Part shown: piece after piece, positions 19,113 to 30,769 of the stretch
How the letters are laid out: the number at the start of each line of letters is the position of its first letter
How positions within the stretch are numbered: position 1 is the stretch's first letter
Assembly: GCA_958450365.1 (NCBI GenBank)
Contig: CAUEEP010000895.1
Coordinates: 62,001-126,000 of the forward strand
Length of the DNA: 64,000 nt
Direction: 5' to 3'
DNA from: Mesorhabditis belari
Taxonomy: Eukaryota; Nematoda; Chromadorea; Rhabditida; Rhabditidae
The notes under the pieces: model-generated
The model's database searches: none
What the model was told of the DNA's origin: nothing
What the model saw: the letters and a program-made list of their open reading frames with translations, nothing else
Program-made: the position numbers and the translations under genes

Positions 19113-19150
19113 ACTAGAGGAACGACTCGCCGAACGATCGTAGCTTTGGG
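19113..19150 (-). CDS. tentative small cog-1 exon
   Basis: 38 nt between an AAAGTCAG acceptor and a GTAAGT donor. Its length and phase (in at 0, out two bases into a codon) are exactly what is needed to link the exon at 21727-21623 to the exon at 13826. The acceptor lacks a good pyrimidine tract, so this is a phase argument only. Confidence 0.3.
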
Positions 19151-19159
19151 CTGACTTTG

Positions 19160-19625
19160 CGATCTTTTCTTTTCTTTTCTATAACAATAAAAATAAAAAT
19201 TCTCAAATAAAATGCAATCCCCAATCCTCACGTTATCAGAAAAGAAATGAATAAAAAATAAAAATGAAAATGAAAATAAATAAACAATTAACTGTATAGT
19301 TGTCAGAAAATGATTTCTGCTTCTCTTGGGAAATCTTTTTCGTCGAAAATTTCTCAATTACCCCTTTTTCTTTTTATTGGCGAATTGCCATGGATTCTAA
19401 AAAGGGAAAGAGATTTCAAGAGAATCTGTTTAAGTAATAATTTGGTTTTTCATTTTTTCTGTGGTGAAAAATGAATAAATCTTAACTCACTACATATTTT
19501 GGAAATGGGAAAAACGTATAAACATCATGATTTTCGAAGATTAACACGAATAAATTCGTAGTCAAAATCTTTTAGGTGATTGTTTGAGAATCAGAAATCG
19601 ATTTAGGAAAAAAGCAAAAATGAAA
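19160..19625. other. AT-rich sequence, nothing recognised
   Basis: No coding signal beyond a low-complexity minus-strand frame. Confidence 0.4.
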
Positions 19626-19628
19626 GAG

Positions 19629-19703
19629 GTGGTCGGGGGATTGAACCCGGATCGTGTGGGCGGCGGACGGGTCAGTTAGCCACTCGGCCAAAGGGGGTAT
19701 CGT
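19629..19703 (-). other. tRNA-like remnant (Leu/Ser type)
   Basis: On the minus strand TGGCCGAGTGG (A box) and GGGTTCAATCCC (B box) are at tRNA spacing, and the T arm nearly pairs. The acceptor ends do not pair, so it is a pseudogene or tRNA-derived repeat rather than a working tRNA. Confidence 0.5.
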
Positions 19704-19799
19704 TTTTCCCTTCTTTCAAGGGCTATTAAGGATCTGTGGAGTCGTGAAATGGGTAAAAACTCGGAAAAACTAGATAATGAGCATAAAATGTCTAGCATA

Positions 19800-20110
19800 A
19801 ATAGAGGTAAATCACAAGCTAAGGTATAGGCCAGGGTACGGTATCTGGCTCAAGTCAGGGTTTAGTTACCGTAGTTCGCCAGGTTCAGGATACGGTAGCT
19901 GGCGCAAGTCAGGGTCGTCTTACGGTAATTGGCTGGGTCCACAGTACGGTAGCTGGCCCAAGTCAGGGACAGGCTACGGTAGCTGGCCGGATCCAGTGTA
20001 CGGTAGCTGGCCCAAGCCAGGGACAGGCTGGCCCCTAGTTGGCCTTGCCCAGGGTACGGCAGTTGGCTGCAACAGCTCGACTAGGCTAGGCTGACTCAAA
20101 TCAGGTAGCC
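19800..20110. repeat. about 37-bp degenerate repeat (TACGGTAGCTGGCCCAAG)
   Basis: Roughly seven irregular units of GGTACGGTAGCTGGC.CAAGTCAGGG. Non-coding. Confidence 0.75.
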
Positions 20111-21060
20111 GTACGGCCATCTGGCTCATATTAAGGTATTCACCGAGTATTCACCGGGTACCGTATCTGTATCTGTCTCAAGTTAAGATATCCAAGAAAA
20201 TGACATCTAAAGTACCATAGAAATCTCTAGCAATCTCTAGCAAAGCCACAGCAAAGCAAAGCCATAAACCCATCAATTTTTCATCTAAAACTATCGTATC
20301 CTAAAACCGCCGTAACCCAAATACGAGCCAGATACCGTAATGTGGCTCGACTGTACTACTGTAGTTTGAGTGAATCTAAAGCCACCGTCCCTCTACCCCT
20401 TACCAAGGCTCTAGTCTCATTAATTTGCCTTTGATCTCATAAAGGGAAATTTTCTTAAAAACTCTTTTGCTAATCCGATCGAAAACCCTCGTGAATCCCC
20501 ATTGAATGACCTTTTTGATAATGGAAAAAAACGTAATCCAATGATTCTCTTTTCCCCAAAATATCTCTAAATCATTGAATACATGTGTTTATTATTTTTT
20601 TTTTGATTTCGTCAATGGAAATTTAACTCGAGTTTCCTCGAAAGATGCCTTAGGCTTAGGCACAGCTAAGCTAAGCTAGCTGTGCTTGTTAGAAGTCTAG
20701 GTTGAACCTAATTTCCCGTCTGATTACTAGAAAAACTATTCGGCTTCTGAGATGGGACGATCGTCTTTAAAAACAGAAATCATTGGCTGGTTTTAAATGA
20801 AAGTACGAAAAGAAACGAAGAGAAATTGAAAAGAAACGAAAAGACTTTCAGTCTACTGTCAAATTAAGGTTCAAATCAAGATCAAGATAAAGAGATATGT
20901 GAAAAATAGTCGAGTAGATCAGCTTTGATCCTTTGCTTTGATGCAAGACTTACACTCGCTCATCATCAGCACTTTGACATCGAGTTTCTGAAGTTGGACG
21001 ATCCTCTTCAGAAACAGTGGAACTGCTAAAATCAATTATTCAACAGCAGTTTTCAAATTA
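20111..21060. other. intron or upstream sequence
   Basis: No firm feature. At 20958-20991 (minus) a 34-nt piece has AG and GTAAGT boundaries, but its phase does not connect to neighbouring exons. Confidence 0.35.
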
Positions 21061-21069
21061 TATATTAAA

Positions 21070-21186
21070 TTGATGCTTTGCTTTGCTTGGCTTGGCTTTG
21101 CTTGGCTTGACTTTGCTTGGCTTGGCTTTGCTTGGCTTTGCTTGGCTTGGCTTGGCTTGGCTTGGCTTGGCTTGGCTTGACTACCT
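21070..21186. repeat. CTTGGCTTTG/CTTGG tandem array
   Basis: 5- and 10-bp units. On the minus strand it reads as a Ser-Gln-Ala-Lys-Pro repeat. Not a gene. Confidence 0.85.
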
Positions 21187-21620
21187 GGCTCTACTGTGTG
21201 AAACCGGAAGCAATTCTTTCGTCGATCCATCTAACAGATTCGATATACTGTAAGCAGATGCGGATTTGAGACTGTTTCGTCGTGAGTCAGCTTCTTTTAT
21301 CTGAAACTTGTTAAATAAAAGTTGAATCTCGTTAGTGAGTTATGAAAGGGATTCTAGAAAATCGTTTACTATCAAGGTTTGATTCGTTTACTATCAAGGA
21401 TCGTTTTAAATCAACTCAAAGTGATAGCTGATTAACAAGATGTTCACTAAAGACAAGCTAAAGATAAACTAACTTACAGATTAACTTAGATTCGACTTAC
21501 AGACTCACTAATTACTCTAAATCTGCTGAAAGAAAGAAGAAAAGATAAAGGAAAAGAAAGTAAAGTAAAGAAAGTAAAGTAAAGTAAAGTAAAGGAAGTA
21601 AAGTAAAGAAAGTAATGCTC
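21187..21620. other. spacer with AAAGTAAAGT repeat
   Basis: A short AAGTA repeat at 21550-21610 lies directly downstream of the putative first exon's donor. Nothing else seen. Confidence 0.4.
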
Positions 21621-21622
21621 AC

Positions 21623-21727
21623 ATGATCTGGGCTTGGCGTTAATCCAATTGTGGGTAGTGTGAGCTGGGATTTCACTGGCAATGGAGAGAGCCGATCTCG
21701 CGTCGACGAATCCAACGTCGACGACAT
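21623..21727 (-). CDS. cog-1: probable 5' coding exon of cog-1 (ATG exon)
   Basis: ATG at 21727-21725 lies one base after a strong TTTCTTTTCCAG acceptor, and the exon ends at GTGAGC after 35 codons. The text is Ser/Thr/Pro-rich (LSPLPVKSQL, TIGLTPSPD), like NK-class N-termini. An ATG one base after an acceptor is typical of a nematode trans-splice site, so SL1 could be added here (inference). With the 38-nt piece at 19113 the model is 279 residues. The link to the 13.8-kb exon across about 8 kb is unproven. Confidence 0.5.
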
Positions 21728-21731
21728 TCTG

Positions 21732-22245
21732 GAAAAGAAAGAAAGTTCAAAAAAACAGAACAAAACATTAAAAAGTTAAAAGTTATAGATATAAATGATT
21801 CAATTCAACTAAAAATTAAGAAAAAAGTTAGAAATTGAGTTAAAACTCAAAAAAAAACAAGGCTTGCCTATTCGTTTGGTTCATCATCAGCACGAGCATA
21901 GCTCTGAGGTCAAAAGAATGATCAATATAATAGAAATGAAATAGAAATGAAATAGAAATGAGATGGAATTTGAAATGGGTTTGAAATGGATTTCGAAATT
22001 TATCTAAAAGTCACTTAAAGTTACGATAATCTTTAAGTTTTTAGAGAATAATTGATGGGGGAAAATTTTGATGAGATTCACACTCATTCTTTCTCAGCCA
22101 ATGCCTTGGCCACGCCCACTAGAAAAGAAGAAATCTCTTTTAAAAAAGAAAAGATATTTCGTCAATTCAATCTTTTGTTCTTTATCTTCATCTTTTTTTT
22201 GTTATCAGATTTGCGTCACGTTTTATTTGTGGATGAGATTAAGAA
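21732..22245. other. upstream region of the putative first exon
   Basis: AT-rich with a small GAAATAGAAATGA repeat at about 21930-21965. No TATA-type promoter that I can defend. Confidence 0.4.
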
Positions 22246-22254
22246 AGGAAAATT

Positions 22255-22600
22255 TAAAGATAATTTACAGATAATTTAAAGGGAAATTTAAAGGATAATT
22301 TAAAGGATAATTTAAAGGATAATTTAAAGGGAAATTTAAAGGAAAATTTAAAGATCATTTAAAGGATAATTTAAAGGATAATTTAAAGATCATTTAAAGG
22401 ATAATTTAAAGGAAAATTTAAAGATAATTTAAAGGATAATTTAAAGGATAATTTAAAGATTATTTAAAGGATAATTTAAAGGATAATTTAAAGATAATTT
22501 ACAGATAATTTAAAGGATAATTTAAAGATCATTTAAAGGATAATTTAAAGGATAATTTAAAGGATTATTTAAAGGATTATTTAAAGATCATTTAAAGAAA
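22255..22600. repeat. 12-bp AT-rich minisatellite (TAATTTAAAGGA)
   Basis: About 28 units with variants GGATAATTTAAA, GGAAAATTTAAA and GATCATTTAAA in block patterns. Confidence 0.92.
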
Positions 22601-23620
22601 AATCTCTTTAATTTACGTTGTATTTAATCAATGAAAATAATGAAGAAAAAAATGGATAAAGAATGAACAATAAAGCTGGAATAGTTCTCGATGAGGGTAC
22701 AGTCGCGTAGTCGCTCACTTCCTTAGTGATAACTTTGTGTATATTCAAAGATAAATGAACCTAATATAGTCATTCGATAGCGGTGAATCTCCTCTAGAAA
22801 ACTGGCATAAAGTTACTGAGCTTTCTGCATAATAAAGAGTAAAAGTTTAAGCAAAAGTGAAGTCTAAGAGTCCTAAAAGCTTGAGACAAAAATAATCGTG
22901 ATTAGAAAGATCTATTGATGAGTTGTATCGTTATTAGAAAGATCTATTGATGAGTTGTATTGTCAATAGTATCTATTGATTAGTTATACCGTCATTAGTA
23001 AGATCTATTGATTAGTTATATCCTCATAAATCTGTTAACAAGTATTAAGGCTGATTACCGTATAACTGTAACTGTAACCGCTACACTACACTGAACAGTA
23101 GTTTATTGAACTCTAAAGTAGTACTTAAAGTAGTTACAGTAGTGTTTATTGAACTCTGAAGAGCTAAGAGTAAAGAAATTTGGAAACTCTTCAACTTATT
23201 AGTCACTTTTGAGATACGGTAGGGTTACGATATCGAGTTTAATACTGGAAACTGTTGATTGTTTTCAAAATCGTCGAATCCATTCATTCAGCTCTTCCCC
23301 CCCAAACATCGATAATGATATTTTCAATAAGTGAAAGTGATGGAGCAAAATTTGCATGAAACAATTCCATTTAGAGTTCTCTTTCCCTAGAGTCACTTCA
23401 AGAAAATGGGCAAGTAAAAGGAATTTGCTTGAAGAGAAGAGAAAGAAAAAGAAAAGAATCCTTTTAATTCGGCAGCTGTCGATTAGACAGAAAAATGGAC
23501 AAAAATGGGAATTGATGAATAGTTATTCGAGCTATTCAAACAGGGAATTTGTGACTTGAACGGTTTGGCGAAAGCTATCGTACTCTAGAACACAATAGAG
23601 CTAACGAATTCCTGTAAACT
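22601..23620. other. spacer with a dispersed and a short tandem repeat
   Basis: 22735-22820 matches 54685-54775 (GATAACTTTGTGTA.ATTCAAAGATAAA and CATTCGATAGC...AATCTCCTC). 22905-23035 carries about five copies of a GATCTATTGATGAGTTGTAT-type unit. No gene seen; the 67-aa frame at 23356 has no support. Confidence 0.5.
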
Positions 23621-23624
23621 TGAG

Positions 23625-23730
23625 AGAGATACTGTAGATACAGGGTACTGTAGATACAGGGTACTGTAGGTACAGGATACTGTAGGTACAGGGTACTGTA
23701 GGTACAGGGTACTGTAGGTACCGTAGTTCT
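23625..23730. repeat. 16-bp minisatellite (GGGTACTGTAGGTACA)
   Basis: About six near-perfect units. Unit edges vary between GTAGATACA and GTAGGTACA. Confidence 0.88.
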
Positions 23731-24320
23731 CGTAGTACTGCACGCCGTAATTCTATAGTTCTTGTGCTTTATAGTTACGGTAATCATAGAAAATCATAGA
23801 AAACTTGCCAGGTTACTGTAGCTTTAAGTAACTTGTTGATTGAGCTGTAGAAAGTTCGGTAAAGCTGTCGTAAACCTGTCTCACTACAATATCGTAATGT
23901 CATACATTATAAAAGTACTGGCTACAGGATATCCTGGATACTGTAGGATTCAGCTAGAGTTAAAAGCTACCGTAATACTTGTGATGTCATTCTATAGCTC
24001 TGAGTAGTGTAGCATTCAGCTGTCGTATTCTATAGCAGCTACAGTACCCAGGGCTACACTACAGTACTCAGCTACAGTATCCGTACCTAAGCTTGAGCTA
24101 GAAGTGTCTAGGGCTACCCTATAATGTTCAGCTACAGTACCGGTACCTGAGCTTGAGCTCCAGTACCCAGGGCTACATTACGGTATTCAGCTACAGTACT
24201 CGTACCTAAGCTTGAGCTAGAAGTACCTAGTGTTACGCTACAGTATTCAGTTACAGTACCCGTACCTGAGCTTGAGCTAAAAGTACCCAGGAGTAGGTTA
24301 TAAAGCAACTTCAGTAAAGT
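23731..24320. repeat. about 60-bp repeat rich in CAGCTACAGTA
   Basis: About four to five units of TTCAGCTACAGTACCCGTACC, GAGCTTGAGCTAGAAGTACC and CAGGGCTACA from 24030 on. Looser repeats of the same 8-mers precede it. Confidence 0.7.
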
Positions 24321-25015
24321 AACAGTAACATCAGTAAAAATACAAGGTCATAACGCTCAGATCTGTACTACAGGCATAAGTAGTGCAACTACAGTACCCT
24401 AATCCAAAAGTACAGAACAGTACCAGAGTACAGGATAGAGCCAAGACTCTGTAAACTCTAAAAATCTCATAAAAAATCTCAAAAACTTGAACAAATTTTC
24501 AATTATGCATGGAGAAATGAAAAGAGTAATTGGGAAAATGAAATGAAACGTAAAAAGGTTTCCATTTTCCATTTAGTCCTGTGCTTTCCACATTTTAATA
24601 TATCGGAAACGATTTATTCCGGTTTATTGCTGTAGATCGAGAGAGTCAATCAACGAGAAAAAGGCCAATAATGACTTTCACTATGTGACTATTGAGGTTG
24701 AGTTGAGGTTGCGTTTGAGGCTGAGGGATTGAGAGTGGCCATAAAAGTCACTGAACTCGGGATTACCTAGTGGAAAGAGTTTGTTTAACTCTCTCATGAT
24801 TTGAGGCAATCAAAATCATTTCGAAAGAGCACTTTTGAGATGAATCGAATGAGATTTGAATGAGAGTTGAATGGAAATTGAATTCTTGAATGTTTGAGAA
24901 TTGAATTCTTGAATTAGATCATAATGAAAGACTAGTTAGAGTTGGATAAGTTGAAAGTTAAGTCTTCAGGCTTTAGCAGTTAGCTTTAGCATTAGAGTTT
25001 TCATTTAACAATTCA
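24321..25015. other. unassigned sequence
   Basis: Simple GAATTGAAT-rich text near 24840-24920. No gene. Confidence 0.4.
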
Positions 25016-25019
25016 ATTT

Positions 25020-25185
25020 TTGATTAATTTTCATTGATTTTTATTAATTTTTATTAATTTTCATTAATTTTTATTCAATTTTCATTTAATTTCATTAATT
25101 TTCATTAATTTTCATTAATTTTCATTAATTTTCATTAATTTTTATTAATTTTCATCCATTTTCATTCATTTTCATTCAATTCAAA
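25020..25185. repeat. 10-bp minisatellite (TTTTCATTAA)
   Basis: About 16 units with T/C variants. Very AT-rich. Confidence 0.88.
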
Positions 25186-25414
25186 ACGATTAAAGTGATG
25201 TTGAGCAACGATTTAAAACGATTTAGATGTTGAGCATTTGAGTAGCAGTTGAGCAGTCGAGTTGAGAATTAGTTGAGCATTTGAATTGACTTTGTTTACA
25301 TGCGTTAAGCAAATCTCTACTAACACAAAGATTTCCTAGTTTTCCAAAAGAAAACTGAAGACATTAGTGCACTAGATGTTGAGTGTTTTTAGAAGAAAAC
25401 TATAGAAGAAGTTT

Positions 25415-25580
25415 ATCAAAGAGAAAAAGGAAAAGAAAAGGAAAGCAAAGCAGAAAAAGGAAAAGAAAAGCTAAGCAAAGCAAAGCAAAGCCAAGAAAAG
25501 AAAAGCAAAGCAAAGCAAAGAAAAGCAAAGCAAAGCAAAAAAAAGCAAAAAAAGGAAAAGCTAAGCAAAATGATATAAAA
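25415..25580. repeat. purine-rich AAAGCAAAGC/AAAGGAAAAG array
   Basis: Irregular A/G/C tract reading Lys-Ala-Lys on plus and Phe/Leu/Ala on minus. Not a gene. Confidence 0.8.
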
Positions 25581-26485
25581 TAAAAGAAGAATTCATAAAA
25601 ATCATTACAAAAAGTCAATTAATTGGATGAAAATATTGAGATGAGTGCGGAAATTTGAGAATTAGAGGCTTCATACTCATTTCCAGCTTTATAACGAAAG
25701 AGATGTGTGCATTTGACACCTTTTTTTGACTATAACATCTTTTGAAAGAGTGAAAAACGAGTAATGATTAGGACAACCCTAATAAGCCCTAATGAACCCC
25801 ATGATGCATGAGAAATTGATAAAATGGATATCGATTTTGAGGAAACTTTCAATTGATTTTAAAAAAGTGACAAACGATTTATTGAAGGAATAAGCTAAAG
25901 ATTTCATTTGAAAGTAAAGCTTTCTTTTAATTTGAATTTGAAAGTAAAGGTAAAGTAAAGGTAAAGTAAAGCTAAAGTAAAGCTAGAGTAAAGCTTTCTT
26001 GGATTGCAGTCTTTTCTAAATCTAAATCCAGCTATTTTGACAACAATACTTTTCTAAGACAAGCAAAAGCCAAGAGTCACAACCAAATCCTGGCCCTAGA
26101 TCAACCAGAATCCAAATCTAACCTTTGCTTGTAAACTCTCTTGGCTTTGCTTTGTCCGTTCCTGATTAGAAAATGTTTCAATGTGGACATTTTTCAAGCA
26201 GAAACGTCAGACATAAGTCTCTTCTTGGATTAGTTGCGTCGCTTAGTCGTAGAGTAGTTGCCGATCGCTGATCGATCGCCAATCGCTTATCGATCGCCGA
26301 TCGTCATAAAGCGAAAGATCGCTTGTTCAAAATCCTGGCAGCGCAAAGCATAGATTCCTTTCAGTCAGTCTCAGCCCCGCAAGGACAAAGCCTTTCCTAG
26401 CTTTAGAGTCAAGAACGAGACAAGAAAAGGCAGCAAGACAAGGCAGCAAGATTGAGTCTAATTTAGAACTAGCTTCTGGTAAACC
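25581..26485. other. unassigned sequence
   Basis: Small GTAAAGGTAAA repeats at 25940-25995 and a GATCGCCGATCG-type palindromic cluster at 26262-26300. Directly after it, GCTTGTTCAAAATCC resembles a tRNA B box, but no A box or cloverleaf can be assigned. Confidence 0.4.
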
Positions 26486-26489
26486 TTCA

Positions 26490-27172
26490 GGTAAACCCTA
26501 GGTCTGTAAACCCTAGGTCTGTAAACCCTAGGTCTGTAAACCCTAGGTCTGTAAACCCTAGGTCTGTAAACCCTAGGTCTGTAAACCCTAGGTCTGTAAA
26601 CCCTAGGTCTGTAAACCCTAGGTCTGTAAACCCTAGGTCTGTAAACCCCTAGGTCTGTAAACCCTAGGTCTGTAAACCCTAGGTCTGTAAACCCCTAGGT
26701 CTGTAAACCCTAGGTCTGAAACCCCTAGGTCTGTAAACCCTAGGTCTGTAAACCCTAGGTCTGTAAACCCTAGGTCTGTAAAACCCTAGGTCTGTAAACC
26801 CTAGGTCTGTAAACCCTAGGTCTGAAGCCCTAGGTCTGTAAACCCTAGGTCTGTAAACCCTAGGTCTGTAAACCCTAGGTCTGTAAACCCTAGGTCTGTA
26901 AACCCTAGGTCTGTAAACCCTAGGTCTGTAAACCCTAGGTCTGTAAACCCTAGGTCTGTAAACCCTAGGTCTGTAAACCCTAGGTCTGTAAACCCTAGGT
27001 CTGTAAACCCTAGGTCTGTAAACCCTAGGTCTGTAAACCCTAGGTCTGTAAACCCTAGGTCTGTAAACCCTAGGTCTGTAAACCCTAGGTCTGTAAACCC
27101 TAGGTCTGTAAACCCTAGGTCTGTAAACCCTAGGTCTGTAAACCCTAGGTCTGTAAACCCTAGGTCTGTAAA
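26490..27172. repeat. 15-bp minisatellite (GTAAACCCTAGGTCT), about 45 copies
   Basis: Highly homogeneous array, with a few units one base longer or lacking TGTA in the first half. The minus strand reads Gly-Phe-Thr-Asp-Leu repeats because the unit is five codons long; this is an artefact. The unit contains the palindrome CCTAGG. Confidence 0.96.
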
Positions 27173-27589
27173 CTGAACTCGTTTCCGTACCTGGATCTTA
27201 GAAAAGTCCAATTCTAGGTCTGACAGGTACAAAAATTGGCCCTAACTTTATTTGAAAAGATATTCAGCAATAAAGTAAGCTCAAAGTAGCTAACAGTAAA
27301 AGTAATTTTCTCATAAAATTTCTTGTTTTCGGGGGAAATTTATGAGGCAATCAAAGAGTAAAAAAAAAAGGGGCAAAACGGCAACAAACCTGTGATTATT
27401 CCCCATAGAGAATTTGTGAGTGAGAAAGACGAAAAAAAAAGATTGCTCAACTCCAATTTTTATTAGAATATTTAATTGAAAAAGTTACGTAAATGTTTTT
27501 TTTCGAAAAAATCAAAGTTTAATTTTGTTTTCATTTCATCGTTTGTTTCTTTGGTTTATAGAGTTGGTTTCACTGATGAAAGGCTACAA
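27173..27589. other. unassigned AT-rich sequence
   Basis: No gene or repeat seen. Confidence 0.4.
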
Positions 27590-27905
27590 ACGAATCCCGT
27601 CAATCGATTCGCTGCTCTTGAAAACCCCTGGGTACAAATTTTCAGCTCTAAATCTCATTTGCAAGCGATTTACAGAGGAAAATCACTGTAGAAAGCGGTG
27701 GTTCTTTGTGTGCGCACACAATCGCTCGTCATCTGGCACACGCTGCCAATAGATACTGGCTGCTTTTGGGGGTTGGTTAATGTCTTTGGCCGATCGAATC
27801 ATTTCCGAAAGCTTGGTTCTTTGTGCGCACACACAATCGCTCGTCATCTGGCACACGCTGCCAATAGATAGTGGCTTCTTTCGGGCTTCGTTAATCTCTT
27901 TGGCC
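27590..27905 (+). repeat. dispersed GTGCGCGCGCACAAT-family repeat, copy 3, internally duplicated
   Basis: A full copy (27590-27780) is followed by a second copy of the core (about 27785-27905). Each has TTCTTTGTG(TG)CGCACACAATCGCTCGTCATCTGGCACACGCTGCCAATAGATA. Phrases match copies at 9.7, 41.0, 48.8 and 53.3 kb. Confidence 0.75.
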
Positions 27906-28335
27906 AATCGAATCATTTCCCTTCTATTCCCCAGGACTATGCTGGAATCTTAAGAATCAATTTTTGCCTTAAATTTGACTAAATTTTTTGCTAGAAAATT
28001 TAATATTAATCCTTGAGCTTTGCCAAAATTTTATTCTTAGTTTGCAAGAATTGGATAAAAATATCACGGGTGTTTATCGCCGAAAAATACCTCTAATTTT
28101 TGAGTTTTCCAGATTTCAACACACTAATTCCCGATGGGATTTGAAAATCGCTTAATAATGGGGTTTTTTATTTCGATTTGTCGATGGGAAAAGAAAATCG
28201 GCACACGTGAGAAGGGAAAACATGAGAAATTGTGCCAAAAGAGTACGGGAAAGTTGGAATGGTGGTGATGGGAATGGTTTCGAAGATTCTATGGCTAAGG
28301 ATTTAGGGCTAGATCAGGTCAGAAGTTGGATAGAA
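27906..28335. other. unassigned sequence
   Basis: No gene. The plus-strand frame from 28207 runs into a minisatellite and is not credible. Confidence 0.4.
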
Positions 28336-28339
28336 GCTG

Positions 28340-28625
28340 CAGTAAGATCAGGACCTACAGTAAGACCTACAGTAGGATCAAGATCTACAGTAAGACCAAG
28401 ACCTACAGTACGATCAGACTCCACAGTAAGGCCAAGACCTACAGTAAGACCAAGACCTACAGTAAGATCAGGCTCCACAGTAAGATCAGGACCTACAGTA
28501 AGACCAAGACCTACAGTAAGAGCAACACCTACAGTAAGGCCACAAGATCTACAGACGATCAGACTCCACAGTAAGACCAAGACCTACAGCAAGACCAAGA
28601 CCTACAGTAAGATCAGAACCCTGAA
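28340..28625. repeat. 18-bp minisatellite (ACCTACAGTAAGACCAAG)
   Basis: About 15 diverged units in three variants. Open on both strands because the unit is a multiple of three. Confidence 0.9.
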
Positions 28626-29515
28626 GGAAAGCCAGCTAAACTCGAATTGAGCTCATTTCATGCATTCAATGATCCCTAATGTTTTTCTTTTGCAGTGTAC
28701 TTTGTGTTGTGCTCTCGAAACCCTTTCTAGCGCATCAAACTCCCTTTTTCTCCTTGCAGTTCTCGGTTCTCGGTGCTCTAGAAAAGTGTTTCTAGATTTT
28801 CGAGCACAAAGAACAAGGGGCTGTGAAAAGGTGTGATTTCTAGCGCACAGAAGTCACGAAATTTCATTCAAAGTTTATCAATTTCTTTTTTTTCATTTCT
28901 TCAATAAAACTAGACTATAAAAAAAAAAAAGAAAATTGTAATTTTGAAAATCGAAAAATTTCGTATTTCAAATCACTAATCTCCTTTTTGAATTTCCGGT
29001 TTTTCTTTACAAAAAAAGCTTTTTCTTTTCTTTTTTTCTTTTTGCTATTTTGCGTAATTGGCAAGAATTGATTATAAAATTTTCATATGAGCCGCATTTC
29101 CGAGATGAGAATTTTGAGTTGCGATGGGGGAAAAGAGAGCTAATTAAGACGCAGATAAAGTCTCCACAATAGCATCGTAATCGCTTTTGAATTAAGCTAT
29201 CATAGATAGAAAAACAAAAAGTCAATGAGCTCAGAAATTGAATCCACCAGAAAGGGATGTGTTTGCGAGAAGTTTAGCCAAGAAAGTCAACCACAAAGAG
29301 AGGACTATCGATCTGGCTGACTTACGAGCTTTGTTTTCCAGGACAGATTAGGAGAGCTAAGGCTAGGATCAGGGGAAAGGTTTGATTTTGGTTTTACTGT
29401 AGAACACCTATAAACTGGCACCTATAAAAGCCCTGGTTTTACTGTAGATCTGACTAGACTTGTAGAAAGTCGAAAATGTAGAAAAAAATGTGTAGAACTA
29501 ACTTGCAAAAAGTCA
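28626..29515. other. spacer with decayed GAGCACAAAG-family repeats
   Basis: 28690-28865 and 29240-29285 contain ACCAGAAAGGG, GTGTTT and GAGCACAAAG phrases shared with 49.0-49.4 and 53.5-53.7 kb. No gene. Confidence 0.5.
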
Positions 29516-29524
29516 AGTCTTGAG

Positions 29525-29925
29525 TCTGGTCAGTCTGGTCAGTCTGGCCTGCTCTTGTCAGTCTGGTCAGTCTGATCTAGGCAGTCTAGTCAGTCTGGTC
29601 AGTCTAGTCAGTCTGATCTAGTCAGTCTAGTCAGTCTGGTCAGTCTGCTCTTGTCAGTCTAGTCAGTCTGATCTAGTCAGTCTAGTCAGTCTGGTCAGTC
29701 TGGTCAGTCTAGTCAGTCTGATCTAGTCAGTCTAGTCAGTCTGGTCAGTCTGGTCAGTCTGGTCTAGTCAGTCTGGTCAGTCTGGTCTAGTCAGTCTGGT
29801 CAGTCTGCTCTGGTCAGTCTGGTCAGTCTGCTCTGGTCAGTCTAGTCAGTCTGGTCAGTCTGGTCTAGTCAGTCTGGTCAGTCTGCTCTTGTCAGTCTGG
29901 TCAGTCTGCTCTGGTCAGTCTTGTA
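29525..29925. repeat. GTCAGTCTGGTCAGTCT array
   Basis: Units of 8-10 bp (GTCAGTCT plus GG/AG) with interspersed CTCTT or ATCTA spacers form a 20- to 40-bp higher-order pattern. Confidence 0.9.
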
Positions 29926-30295
29926 GCCTTACAGCCTAGGGTTTCGTTTGATCATCATTGTAGTTTTAAAGTCAAGATATCTATTGACTGATTAAAAGCT
30001 ACAGTGAAAAATCTTTATAAAAACAAAACTAATAAAACTGAAATCAATTAGAATTGAAGTAAATAAGCAAAGCAAAGAGGAGAATTTCAAAATTTCTATG
30101 AAAAGGGATATGAGTGAGGGGGAAATTAGCGTGAATTGACGGGGGATATCGAAGAGAGAAAAGGGGAAAAGAGAGGGAAAAGGGGAGGGAAAGGCGAGGG
30201 AAAGGCGACTAGATGCTAACTCGAATGAGACTAATAATGGTCACTCATCTAGTGAAGCCGCAAAAAGAAGTTCAAAGACCTAGAAATTACTTTTG
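29926..30295. other. unassigned sequence
   Basis: Short GAGGGAAAGG repeat at 30160-30210. No gene. Confidence 0.4.
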
Positions 30296-30299
30296 TAGG

Positions 30300-30490
30300 G
30301 ATTTTCTAGCTTTGTAGTGCTTTAGATAGATTTGGATAGCTTTGGACAGCTTTGAATAGCTTTGAATATCTTTGGATAGCTTTGGATAGCTCTAGATAGA
30401 TTTAGATCGATTTAGATAGCTTTGGACAGCTTTGAATAGCTTTGGATAGCTTTGGATAGCTCTGTAGAGCTTTGAATAGCTTTACAGCAC
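30300..30490. repeat. 10-bp minisatellite (TTTGGATAGC)
   Basis: About 18 imperfect units. Confidence 0.85.
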
Positions 30491-30769
30491 ACAGCACCTA
30501 TCTTATAGTTAGCTTACACTGGCTTCATTCACTTTGTACTTAAAATTACAGCCAAACCCTCAGGCAAGGATGTGTCAAATAACAGAAATTTTCTCAACCA
30601 ATTACTACTATGGCTTGCATAATAGGCTAAACAATGTCTAGTTAAACCAAAGCTAGGACCTGGAGCTAAATGTAAACCGGAGCAAGGGCTGCTCTGGTTT
30701 CTGGCTGATCCAGGTGCATTTTTCCAGCCAGAGCAGACTGTGACAGCTCTAGATGGCCAACAAGATCTG

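Noticed and set aside
20958..20991. 34-nt exon of cog-1
   Set aside because: Its phases do not connect with the exon at 13826, either alone or together with 19113-19150.
20940..21000. C/D-box snoRNA with TGATGATGA and a downstream CTGA (minus strand)
   Set aside because: No terminal stem, and the C-to-D spacing carries no recognisable guide.
26816..27232. 138-residue Gly-Phe-Thr-Asp-Leu repeat protein on the minus strand
   Set aside because: The unit is 15 bp, so any frame stays open; the translation follows the DNA repeat exactly.
29525..29925. CRISPR-like array
   Set aside because: Repeats of 8-10 bp without unique spacers, in a nematode genome; a plain minisatellite.
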